DNA of 11,037 nucleotides from Candidatus Bathyarchaeota archaeon (GTDB lineage Archaea > Thermoproteota > Bathyarchaeia > EX4484-135 > B24-G1). The notes below the pieces were generated by a model. The model was not told the origin of the DNA, made no database searches, and worked only from the letters and a program-made list of their open reading frames with translations. This document shows positions 5,700 through 10,740 of this stretch, piece after piece. The translations under genes were made by a program, and so were the position numbers. The stretch covers positions 1-11,037 of the forward strand of contig QMYG01000010.1 in assembly GCA_003662535.1 (NCBI GenBank). Direction: 5' to 3'. The first letter of the stretch is position 1; the number at the start of each line of letters is the position of its first letter.

Positions 5700-6053
5700 T
5701 CAGTCCCACTCCACCTCTCTCAAGAGCTTGTTCACGCTCTTCCGGTCCTTCCAGAGGAGAGCCATCGCCTCCTCCTCTGATATGGGGCGCGGAACCGTGT
5801 ATGACGGCCTGCCCCTCGCCTTCAGCCATTGCATCCACACCTTGTCCTCATAATCCCAGGCGAGGTGGACCCATGCACCCCACCCTCCTCCAAGCCAGAT
5901 GCCCTTGTTGAGATACTCCATCTCGTAGCGTTCAGACATCTTGTAGAAACCTCCGTAGGAGGAGCCCTCGTAGTTTCGAAGGTTGGCGAAGCCCCCCTTC
6001 GCACACTCCATCAGCTTCCTCACGTCCTTTTTGCTCCTTATTATGAACTTCAG
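5700..6053 (-). CDS. Hypothetical aromatic-rich protein, about 107-117 aa, probable CTG start
   Basis: The leader (6062-6082) ends in GGGAGG, and 8 nt later the frame has CTG (6053), giving an N-terminus (M)KFIIRSKKDVRKLMECAKGG that reads like natural protein. The first conventional start in frame is GTG 6023, with GGAG 10 nt upstream; it would drop ten residues. The protein is Trp/Tyr/Gly-rich in the middle (GIWLGGGWGAWVHLAWDYED) and ends with an acidic and basic helix (SEEEAMALLWKDRKSVNKLL). The end shows only a weak hairpin before T7. No family recognised. Confidence 0.75.
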   Translation of the reverse strand: MKFIIRSKKDVRKLMECAKGGFANLRNYEGSSYGGFYKMSERYEMEYLNKGIWLGGGWGAWVHLAWDYEDKVWMQWLKARGRPSYTVPRPISEEEAMALLWKDRKSVNKLLREVEWD

Positions 6054-6088
6054 TCACTACACCTCCCAGCCCTAGAAGGGCCACGGTT

Positions 6089-6225
6089 GGAGACCGCATC
6101 ACTGCTCACCCCCGTGGGGCCCGACCAGGACGGGTGGCTCTCGCAGGCCGTTGTCACGTTGTACGATACGAGTCGCTGGCCTGCGCTGGCGGAGGCCCCA
6201 CGCGTGGGGACAGTGCACGGTCTCC
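6089..6225 (-). ncRNA. Candidate structured RNA cassette A
   Basis: Directly after a leader of the GGGCAGGGAG type (6221-6240), the minus strand has GGAGACCG (6218-6225), exactly complementary to CGGTCTCC at 6089-6096, just before the next leader. Inside, CACTG/CAGTG (6211-6215/6100-6104) extends the closing stem. CGCAGGCC/GGCCTGCG (6142-6149/6178-6185) makes a perfect 8-bp inner helix. Local palindromes with CCCCACG near 6197-6210 and 6109-6119 can pair locally or with each other. The only ORF is a 39-codon frame from GTG 6218, 3 nt from the ribosome-binding site and Arg/Pro-rich; I consider it unlikely. The folding is seen; the RNA is inferred. Confidence 0.55.
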
Positions 6226-6240
6226 CTGCCCTTGAGGGCC
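6221..6240 (-). repeat. Constant leader hairpin, GGGCAGGGAG variant, before RNA cassette A
   Basis: Minus strand GGCCCTCAAGGGCAGGGAGA, preceded by T5 at 6243-6247. Its last bases are the start of the closing helix of cassette A, so a ribosome-binding site would be partly paired. Confidence 0.65.
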
Positions 6241-6262
6241 GTAAAAATGGAGAAGGGGACCG

Positions 6263-6280
6263 CCCCGCAGTCCTGCGAGG
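6263..6280 (-). terminator. Terminator of gene 6282-6548
   Basis: Arms CCCCGC (6263-6268) and GCGAGG (6275-6280; one G-T pair) lie just after the stop, followed by a pyrimidine-rich stretch and T5 (6243-6247). Confidence 0.55.
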
Positions 6281-6281
6281 T

Positions 6282-6548
6282 TCAGTCCGCAACGCCCAGA
6301 AGGTGGGCAATACCACAGTCCTCCGAGTAGAGGTACTCCAGCCCAAGCCTTTCCTCTTCAGCCCACTGCAGGATCTCCGTAACGACCTCCTCTGCAGAGA
6401 CCTTGCGAGGGCTGTGGGTCTCCTGCCACCTGCCGTCCTGAAGGCGCTTGTAGAAGAGCACGGGCTCGGCCATGTCATGCTCCCTGTCGTCATGGACGGC
6501 GATGGCGCTCGCCTTGTTCAGAATCTCCACTAGCTCTTTCCTTTCCAT
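6282..6548 (-). CDS. Hypothetical protein, 88 aa
   Basis: ATG 6548, 6 nt after GGGAGG of the leader at 6555-6574; upstream in-frame codons belong to the leader and T-run. The protein opens with a helix (MERKELVEILNKASAIAV). It continues with charged residues and an acidic amphipathic helix (VSAEEVVTEILQWAEEERLG), and ends CGIAHLLGVAD. No family recognised; start and leader are convincing. Confidence 0.8.
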   Translation of the reverse strand: MERKELVEILNKASAIAVHDDREHDMAEPVLFYKRLQDGRWQETHSPRKVSAEEVVTEILQWAEEERLGLEYLYSEDCGIAHLLGVAD

Positions 6549-6589
6549 ACCTTGCCTCCCAGCCCTTGAGGGCCAAAAAAAGAAAAAAA

Positions 6590-6630
6590 GCCTCACTCCT
6601 CCTCTTCCTCAAAAGAGGAGTCTATGAGGC
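6590..6630 (-). terminator. Terminator-like hairpin of gene 6593-7009
   Basis: Outer arms GCCTCA (6590-6595) and TGAGGC (6625-6630) and inner CTCCTC/GAGGAG include the poly-Glu codons and the stop. Two T7 runs follow between 6575 and 6589. Confidence 0.65.
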
Positions 6631-7009
6631 TGTACATCTCCATGGGGAAATTGTAGATATGGATGTTGTTGTTCTGATACCCCGCATAGTCCTGCATGTC
6701 CCTTGCCTCCCGGAACAGCACGTCCCGGTATCCCATGGGAACAAGGCGGTGGTCAGGGACGTACAGGTAGAACGTCTTCACCTTTCCGTCCTTCTCTATC
6801 TGGAAGAACGCAGAAGTGTAGTAGCAGTCTATGTCCTTCCTGTATTTCTTTAGGCCGTCTCCGTACTTCTTCTTCAGAAGGGCCTTGAGGCCCCTGTGGA
6901 ACTGCTCTGCACACACCAGGTACCTAGAAGAGGGTGTCATCTCCGTGTTCTCATGGCCCCAGTCGGAGTAGAGAAGGGCCACAACCCGGTCTTCATTCCT
7001 TACTCTCAC
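6593..7009 (-). CDS. Hypothetical Tyr-rich protein with Glu tail, 138 aa
   Basis: GTG 7009 lies 9 nt after GGGAGG of the leader at 7019-7038. The protein has a basic central helix (LKALLKKKYGDGLKKYRKD), then strand-like segments (AFFQIEKDGKVKTFYLYVP), then DYAGYQNNNIHIYNF, and ends in a run of glutamates that also forms half of the terminator stem. That overlap may explain the codon choice at the end. No family recognised. Confidence 0.8.
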   Translation of the reverse strand: MRVRNEDRVVALLYSDWGHENTEMTPSSRYLVCAEQFHRGLKALLKKKYGDGLKKYRKDIDCYYTSAFFQIEKDGKVKTFYLYVPDHRLVPMGYRDVLFREARDMQDYAGYQNNNIHIYNFPMEMYSLIDSSFEEEEE

Positions 7010-7058
7010 TTTTTCCTACCTCCCAGCCCTTGAGGGCCAAAAAAGAAAGAAAGGGGGG

Positions 7059-7388
7059 TCACCTGCCACACAGCAGGCAGACTTTTCTCCCCTTCACTAT
7101 CAAGCCGGGGGTATCCACGCCCCGGCCACTCATTGCACCTGTCCCCACTCGCTCCTCATCCCGTGGAAACGGGAGCTCGGAGCAGTTACAGTGGACAGTC
7201 GCAAACTCATAGTCCTCTGGAGGAATGCCCACGGAGGAAAGATAAGCCTCTATCTCCTCCCTGGCTCGGCTGTCCAGGGCATCTTCCTCCTCGTTAGTGA
7301 GGTCGTAGTAGTCTCTACTCCTCAGAGCGTCACGGTACACCCTGTTGTATATCTTTGCACACTCCACTAACACGTTATCCACGTCCAC
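7059..7388 (-). CDS. Hypothetical protein with terminal Cys pairs, 109 aa
   Basis: GTG 7388, 6 nt after GGGGGG; this leader (7395-7414) carries G for A in the usual GGGAGG. The N-terminal half is helical and acidic (LTNEEEDALDSRAREEIEAY). The C-terminal part has H66-C67-N-C69 and C104-L-L-C107, about 35 residues apart, a possible zinc site with a Gly-rich loop between. The CLLCGR terminus coincides with the CCTGC/GCAGG hairpin. No family recognised. Confidence 0.78.
   Translation of the reverse strand: MDVDNVLVECAKIYNRVYRDALRSRDYYDLTNEEEDALDSRAREEIEAYLSSVGIPPEDYEFATVHCNCSELPFPRDEERVGTGAMSGRGVDTPGLIVKGRKVCLLCGR
7062..7077 (-). terminator. Small hairpin at the end of gene 7059-7388
   Basis: Arms CCTGC and GCAGG with a 6-nt loop inside the last codons, then CCCCCC and T-rich sequence (CTTTCTTTCTTTTTT) before the next leader. 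Confidence 0.45.
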
Positions 7389-7437
7389 TCATAACCCCCC
7401 AGCCCGTCTGGGCCATAAAAAAATAAAGAGGGGAGCC

Positions 7438-7581
7438 CTATTGCTCGCACTGTTCATACTGGTACGGCTGATGTATAGGGCACGGGCCCCTGCACATGCA
7501 ATCACACGTGCAAGTTAGCCCTGTCTGTGAGTCGTAGTACAGTCTCCCCCCGCATCTTATACATTTTCCGATCCGTTCCAT
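7438..7581 (-). CDS. Small Cys-rich protein, 47 aa
   Basis: ATG 7581, 8 nt after GGGAGG of the leader at 7590-7609; TAG at 7438-7440. Nine cysteines: C7-I-R-C10 then GGRLYYD as in zinc ribbons, then the cluster CTCDCMC (24-30), C34 and C45. It could bind one or two zinc ions; the dense CxCxCxC run is unusual. Too short for a 60-residue ORF cutoff. It is the shortest Cys-rich cassette of the array. Confidence 0.8.
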   Translation of the reverse strand: MERIGKCIRCGGRLYYDSQTGLTCTCDCMCRGPCPIHQPYQYEQCEQ

Positions 7582-7620
7582 CTTTTTCACCTCCCAGCCC
7601 TTAAGGGCCATAAAAAAAGA

Positions 7621-7854
7621 TTACAGGAAGTCCAGGACTTCCCACGTCAGCCTTTTGCCAACCACCTCCTGGATGGCGTACTCTATCTCCCCCATGAGGT
7701 TGGATAGGTACTCCTCCAGGAGGGCTCTGAACTCGTCCACGTTCCGTGCTCTCCCCAGTGCGTCGTCCATGTCGCACTGGACAGATGCGCTCACGCTCTT
7801 TCTCACCTCCAGGTATTTCTCCCGGAGGTCCTCTGGCAAATCCTTCAGCTCCGT
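7621..7854 (-). CDS. Hypothetical helical protein, about 77-80 aa, start ambiguous
   Basis: The frame runs from GTG 7863 to TAA 7621-7623, but that GTG overlaps the leader's GGGAGG (7863-7868). At the spacing used elsewhere (8 nt) the in-frame codon is ACG 7854, a near-cognate start. Other in-frame candidates are farther away. The product is almost entirely helical and acidic (ELKDLPEDLREKYLEVRKS, then VDEFRALLEEYLSNLMGEI) and ends LTWEVLDFL. No family recognised. The coding call is firm; the start is not. Confidence 0.75.
   Translation of the reverse strand, partial: TELKDLPEDLREKYLEVRKSVSASVQCDMDDALGRARNVDEFRALLEEYLSNLMGEIEYAIQEVVGKRLTWEVLDFL
7626..7642 (-). terminator. Hairpin inside the last codons of gene 7621-7854
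   Basis: Perfect arms GGAAGTC (7626-7632) and GACTTCC (7636-7642) with a 3-nt loop, just before the stop. A T7 run follows on the minus strand at 7612-7618. Confidence 0.6.
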
Positions 7855-7898
7855 ATTCTTCACCTCCCAGCCACGTAAGGGCCAAAAAATAGGGGAAA

Positions 7899-7935
7899 AG
7901 CGCCCTGTCCGAATTAAACCTCTATAAAGGGCGCT
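7899..7935 (-). terminator. Terminator-like hairpin of gene 7914-8324
   Basis: Perfect arms AGCGCCCT (7899-7906) and AGGGCGCT (7928-7935), the stop codon in the loop, then TTTTCCCCTATTTTTT before the next leader. Confidence 0.72.
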
Positions 7936-8324
7936 AGATAAAGCCTAGCAGTTTCAGGGATCTCAACAATGAGAACCCCATTAGTCCCCGTCATGCTCAC
8001 AGCAATTTCTCCCACTCTGTAAGCCCTGGAAAGGGACAGAGCGGTTTTGAACACCTCCTCAAGGTAGTCCCCGCGGTACCATGAGGTTGCTATCGGAGAG
8101 GGAACTTGAGGGGGCCTCCCCAAATCGCCTGGGTTGCGAACCTCCTTTAGAATAGCCTCTCGGATCTCAGAGGCGGATGCCTCCAGCATAGCTTCTCGTC
8201 CCTGGCTCGCCCAGTATGTCCTCTCACCACGCTGTCCAACAAGGCCCGCTCCATGCCCCCATAGCCTCCCCCTCGTTAGCCTTCTAATCGTTGACTCTAC
8301 CTTGGCCATCTCTTCACAGTCCAT
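7914..8324 (-). CDS. Hypothetical protein, 136 aa
   Basis: ATG 8324, 6 nt after GGGAGG of the leader at 8331-8351. The frame is open upstream only through leader and terminator sequence. The N-terminus is helical and basic (MDCEEMAKVESTIRRLTRGR). The middle has a Gly-rich turn and a helix (ASASEIREAILKEVRN). The C-terminal half has a helix (LEEVFKTALSLSRAY) and strands (IAVSMTGTNGVLIVEI). Mixed alpha/beta; no family recognised. Confidence 0.8.
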   Translation of the reverse strand: MDCEEMAKVESTIRRLTRGRLWGHGAGLVGQRGERTYWASQGREAMLEASASEIREAILKEVRNPGDLGRPPQVPSPIATSWYRGDYLEEVFKTALSLSRAYRVGEIAVSMTGTNGVLIVEIPETARLYLAPFIEV

Positions 8325-8367
8325 TTGCTTCCTCCCAGCCACATAAGGGCCATAAAAAAATAGGGGA

Positions 8368-8390
8368 GGAGCTATTCGGAAAACAGCTCC
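8368..8390 (-). terminator. Terminator-like hairpin of gene 8372-8869
   Basis: Arms GGAGCT (8368-8373) and AGCTCC (8385-8390) around the TAG stop, then CCCCTATTTTTTT on the minus strand and the next leader. Confidence 0.65.
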
Positions 8391-8869
8391 CGCAGTCTCT
8401 TCACAACATCCTCCGGCACGGGGCGGAAGAGCCATCCGTGGCCGTATTTGTACCCCCTATCGCTGTGGTATCCCGCCTTTTTCAGGGTCTCTACACATCC
8501 CTCATAGTCAGAACGATCCGCATCCAGCAGGTCAAGGAGGAGCTCCTGGTAGAACGTGCCAGCGGTGAGATCGTTCAGGTGCCATTTCCTCCACAGATAC
8601 AGTACCTCCACCAGGTCTTTTTGAGGGACGAAGCCCTCTTTAATGAGCCTGGGTGCGTCCATGTCTATCTGTCCCATACTCACGGTCACAGGACGGCCGG
8701 GTTCACCGCTGAGATAATAGAGCTCACCGCAGATAGACACTGTGTAGCCTTTTGTCTTCTTCAGTGTCCTGTAGTCCTTCCCCTCCTTCTGGTCAATTGT
8801 CAGCTCCAGGCGGAACCTATATCTCTCCTTGCCTCTCCTCATGTAGAAAGTGCGCCTGTACTTTTCCAT
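8372..8869 (-). CDS. Hypothetical protein, 165 aa
   Basis: ATG 8869, 6 nt after GGGAGG of the leader at 8876-8897. The N-terminal part is very basic (MEKYRRTFYMRRGKERYRF) with alternating strand-like residues. A beta-rich middle (GYTVSICGELYYLSGEPGR) gives way to a helical part (VPQKDLVEVLYLWRKWHL) and a C-terminal region ending VPEDVVKRLRELFSE. The basic N-terminus could contact nucleic acid, but no domain is recognised. Confidence 0.8.
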   Translation of the reverse strand: MEKYRRTFYMRRGKERYRFRLELTIDQKEGKDYRTLKKTKGYTVSICGELYYLSGEPGRPVTVSMGQIDMDAPRLIKEGFVPQKDLVEVLYLWRKWHLNDLTAGTFYQELLLDLLDADRSDYEGCVETLKKAGYHSDRGYKYGHGWLFRPVPEDVVKRLRELFSE

Positions 8870-8914
8870 TCCATACCTCCCAGCCCTCTCATGGGCCATA
8901 AAAAAGGGAGAGGC

Positions 8915-8957
8915 GGGGGCCTCACTTCAGCACGGGCACGGTGTCATAGTGGCCCCC
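8915..8957 (-). terminator. Terminator-like hairpin of gene 8922-9128
   Basis: Perfect arms GGGGGCC (8915-8921) and GGCCCCC (8951-8957); one arm is coding and the stop lies in the loop. T6 follows after CTCTCCC. Confidence 0.65.
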
Positions 8958-9128
8958 GGTCAGCATGCGCAGGTCCTTTCTGCGGATTCTTACTGTCCTT
9001 GTGCCCTGGCCATGCCGAAGGTGGATGATTATCCACGCATGGTCAGGGGAGAGAGTAGCTATGCCCACGGCTCCCTCTGGGATTGGTGGGAGATGGTCAG
9101 GCACGGTTACCTTATCTCTTACGCTCAT
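8922..9128 (-). CDS. Hypothetical beta-rich protein, 68 aa
   Basis: ATG 9128, 6 nt after GGGAGG of the leader at 9135-9154. A short strand-rich protein: VRDKVTVPDHLPPIP, then VGIATLSPDHAWIIIHLRHG, then TRTVRIRRKDLRML and a tail GGHYDTVPVLK. The pattern suggests a small barrel or sandwich. Several His residues, no CxxC. No family recognised. Confidence 0.8.
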   Translation of the reverse strand: MSVRDKVTVPDHLPPIPEGAVGIATLSPDHAWIIIHLRHGQGTRTVRIRRKDLRMLTGGHYDTVPVLK

Positions 9129-9186
9129 CTATTGCCTCCCAGCCCTTAAGGGCCATAAAAGAGAGGGTGAGGAGCACGCCAGCCCG

Positions 9187-9390
9187 TCATCCCGTATAGC
9201 TCTCGGCCCACTCCTCCAGGGCATCTATGTGCCTGTATGCACGGGAATACTTGTACTGGAAATACTTGCTTTCCAGCTCCCTTATCTCTTCCTGGCCGAA
9301 GTCCTCATAGATGCCTCTCCTCTGGGCCTCCTTAATGAGCTTCTTCTTCACCCTCTCGCAGTCTCTCACTATCGCCTTCTCTATGTCCAT
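9187..9390 (-). CDS. Hypothetical helical protein, 67 aa
   Basis: ATG 9390, 6 nt after GGGAGG of the leader at 9397-9416; the long open frame upstream is terminator and leader, with low-complexity composition. The protein is one or two long charged helices (IEKAIVRDCERVKKKLIKEA, then EEIRELESKYFQYKYSRAY), possibly coiled coil. The end shows only a weak stem (GAGGAG 9169-9174 with CTCCTC 9211-9216) before a short T4. No family recognised. Confidence 0.8.
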   Translation of the reverse strand: MDIEKAIVRDCERVKKKLIKEAQRRGIYEDFGQEEIRELESKYFQYKYSRAYRHIDALEEWAESYTG

Positions 9391-9442
9391 CCACTTCCTC
9401 CCAGCCCTTCTGGGCCATAAAAGAAAAAGAGAGAGAGAAGGG

Positions 9443-9470
9443 GGAGAGGTCAGCAGTGAAGGTCCTCTCC
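9443..9470 (-). terminator. Terminator-like hairpin of gene 9450-9734
   Basis: Perfect arms GGAGAGG (9443-9449) and CCTCTCC (9464-9470) enclosing the TGA stop, then a pyrimidine tract and T-runs before the next leader. Confidence 0.65.
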
Positions 9471-9734
9471 CACCTCTTTCCAAAAGCCCCCTGCCTCCAT
9501 CACGGAGCAGGGGACAAAGACAAAGGAGCCAAGCGGGGTGTCCAGCACTCCGTCGTCGTCTATGCTCCACTCCCCGAAAAGGTGGTCGTAGAGCCTCTCC
9601 TTCAGCTCCTGGACCTCCTTCTCGGAGTTGGGGAAGGTCTCCAGGGACGCCTTCTCCACGGCGTCCAGCACATGCACTACCTCAACCTTTCTGCGGTTGA
9701 GGTACATTCCGTCAACCTTCTTTCGCCTTGCCAT
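9450..9734 (-). CDS. Hypothetical protein, 94 aa
   Basis: ATG 9734, 6 nt after GGGAGG of the leader at 9741-9759. A basic N-terminus (MARRKKVDGMYLNRRKVEVV) is followed by a helical region (SEKEVQELKERLYDHLFGEW). An acidic turn (SIDDDGVLDTPLGS) leads to a strand FVFVPCSVMEAGG and a short tail ending DLHC. No family recognised. Confidence 0.8.
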   Translation of the reverse strand: MARRKKVDGMYLNRRKVEVVHVLDAVEKASLETFPNSEKEVQELKERLYDHLFGEWSIDDDGVLDTPLGSFVFVPCSVMEAGGFWKEVGEDLHC

Positions 9735-9771
9735 TCGCTTCCTCCCAGCCCTGCGGGCCAAAAAAAGCACA

Positions 9772-9798
9772 ACCCCCCTTCAGCTTACAGAGGGGGGT
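9772..9798 (-). terminator. Terminator of the 40-aa gene
   Basis: Arms ACCCCCCT (9772-9779) and AGGGGGGT (9791-9798), perfect 8 bp, with the TAA stop in the loop. TTGTGC and T7 follow (9760-9766). One of the most intrinsic-terminator-like sites in the window. Confidence 0.75.
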
Positions 9799-9907
9799 AT
9801 ATCTCCGAGAGGAGCTCTTCTGCGCTCTTACCAACCAGCCTCCTAGAGGCTTTGTCAACGGCTGTGAGGAGCTCCTTTAGGCATTCCTCTATTACTTCCT
9901 CCTTCAT
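9785..9907 (-). CDS. Small helical protein, 40 aa
   Basis: ATG 9907, 6 nt after GGGAGG of the leader at 9914-9933; TAA at 9785-9787. The product is an amphipathic, mostly acidic helix (MKEEVIEECLKELLTAVDKA, then KSAEELLSEIY) ending PPL, the codons of which form the terminator arm. Too short for a 60-residue ORF cutoff. Leader, start distance and own terminator make it a full cassette. Confidence 0.8.
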   Translation of the reverse strand: MKEEVIEECLKELLTAVDKASRRLVGKSAEELLSEIYPPL

Positions 9908-9961
9908 GCGATTCCTCCCAGCCCTGTTGGGCCAAAAAAGGGGGCAGAGGGCACGTCAGGC

Positions 9962-10303
9962 TCACTTCCTGTCGTAGTCTATTACCCTCCACCCCTTGCG
10001 CTCAATCTGTCTTTGAGTGTCTGGGTTGAGATTACACACCCCGCCAGTGAAGACCCCCTCAACAGCGCCAAAGGCCTTTCTTACGTCTCCCTCTCTTACA
10101 GGGAGCCCCACATAGTAGAAGTGGTGCATCGTCCCATGCTTTTCATAGTGCACTATCATCCCGTAGTCGCGGAGGAAATCCTCCGCCTCCCTACGGGTAG
10201 CCATCCTCTCTGGAATTTCAAAGTGCTTTAGGTAGGAGTCTTCTCTGCGCTGTCTCCTCTGTCTTCTACCGTCCAGGCTCAACAGCTCAACAGTCTTTTC
10301 CAT
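9962..10303 (-). CDS. Hypothetical protein, 113 aa
   Basis: ATG 10303, 6 nt after GGGAGG of the leader at 10310-10331. The N-terminus has a strongly basic stretch (DGRRQRRQRRED). A helix (MATRREAEDFLRDYG) and a His/Tyr-rich strand region (VHYEKHGTMHHFYYVG) follow, then VREGDVRKAFGAVEG, ending GWRVIDYDRK. No clear hairpin overlaps the stop here, but T6 stands at 9934-9939. No family recognised; nucleic-acid binding is possible from the basic patch. Confidence 0.8.
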   Translation of the reverse strand: MEKTVELLSLDGRRQRRQRREDSYLKHFEIPERMATRREAEDFLRDYGMIVHYEKHGTMHHFYYVGLPVREGDVRKAFGAVEGVFTGGVCNLNPDTQRQIERKGWRVIDYDRK

Positions 10304-10339
10304 CTTTTACCTCCCAGCCCGTTACTGGGCCAAAAAATG

Positions 10340-10376
10340 CCATTCCCCCCTAGAGGCAGTCTTTAGAGGGGAATGG
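10340..10376 (-). terminator. Terminator of gene 10363-10542
   Basis: Arms CCATTCCCC (10340-10348 on plus) and GGGGAATGG (10368-10376) pair perfectly over 9 bp, extendable by TAGAG/CTCTA. The stop codon lies inside. T6 (10332-10337) follows, then the next leader. Confidence 0.75.
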
Positions 10377-10542
10377 ACTTCTCAAGAAATCTGAAGAGGA
10401 CTGTACCGTCCCCTTCAGATACAACCATGCCATCCACCAGCAGGGGCCGTATAGGGGCCCCGAACTGGCCGATGGCATAGTCCTTGCCATCGGGGCCGGG
10501 CACAGTTAGATATACCCGGCCCTCTCTCTCCACTATTTTCAC
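10363..10542 (-). CDS. Hypothetical beta-rich protein, 59 aa
   Basis: GTG 10542, about 9 nt after GGGAG of the leader at 10551-10570. An upstream frame to 10605 would run into the tRNA-like gene and is rejected. The protein is strand-rich with Gly turns: VKIVEREGRVYLTVPGPDG, YAIGQFGAPIRPLL, then VDGMVVSEGDGTVLFRFLEK. Looks like a small beta-barrel or SH3-like fold by pattern only. It is the first protein gene after the tRNA-like genes. Confidence 0.75.
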   Translation of the reverse strand: MKIVEREGRVYLTVPGPDGKDYAIGQFGAPIRPLLVDGMVVSEGDGTVLFRFLEKSIPL

Positions 10543-10578
10543 TTTTCCACTCTCCCAGCCCTTTAGGGCCATTAGCCG

Positions 10579-10733
10579 AGGGGGTGGAGGGATTTGAACC
10601 CTCACATTGACCGCTTACTCCCCAGGCTCCCTGCACCGCCTGAAGCCTGGTTTTCAGCGGGTTTTCCTCCTCACCCTGGTTGCCACCCAGTCCTGGCGGG
10701 CGGGCGCCAGGCTGGGACTGGAGGAGCACCCCC
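10579..10733 (-). tRNA. tRNA-like gene 1 with inserted hairpins, identity unresolved
   Basis: Acceptor arms GGGGGTG (10727-10733) and CACCCCC (10580-10586) plus a T arm GAGGG-TTCAAAT-CCCTC are standard; the base after the acceptor is T and no CCA follows. Between them: CTCCTC/GAGGAG in the D-stem position (10721-10726/10667-10672) holding a 12-bp hairpin (10686-10716), and CCGCT/AGCGG in the anticodon-stem position (10656-10660/10611-10615) holding a 7-bp hairpin (10622-10650). These look like introns in the D and anticodon loops. At 155 nt it is twice normal length. U8 is replaced by C, G10 is missing and I cannot read an anticodon, so it may be an intron-rich tRNA, a decayed one, or a tRNA-like RNA. 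Confidence 0.5.
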
Positions 10734-10740
10734 ATCTGTC

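Noticed and set aside
6099..6218. 39-codon minus-strand frame from GTG 6218 in cassette A
   Set aside because: Only 3 nt from the ribosome-binding site, whose surroundings are part of the closing helix; Arg/Pro-rich product.
6575..10337. T-runs as TATA boxes of individual promoters
   Set aside because: With normal archaeal spacing, transcripts would begin inside or after GGGAGG and lose the ribosome-binding site; most runs are pure T and follow hairpins, which fits termination better.
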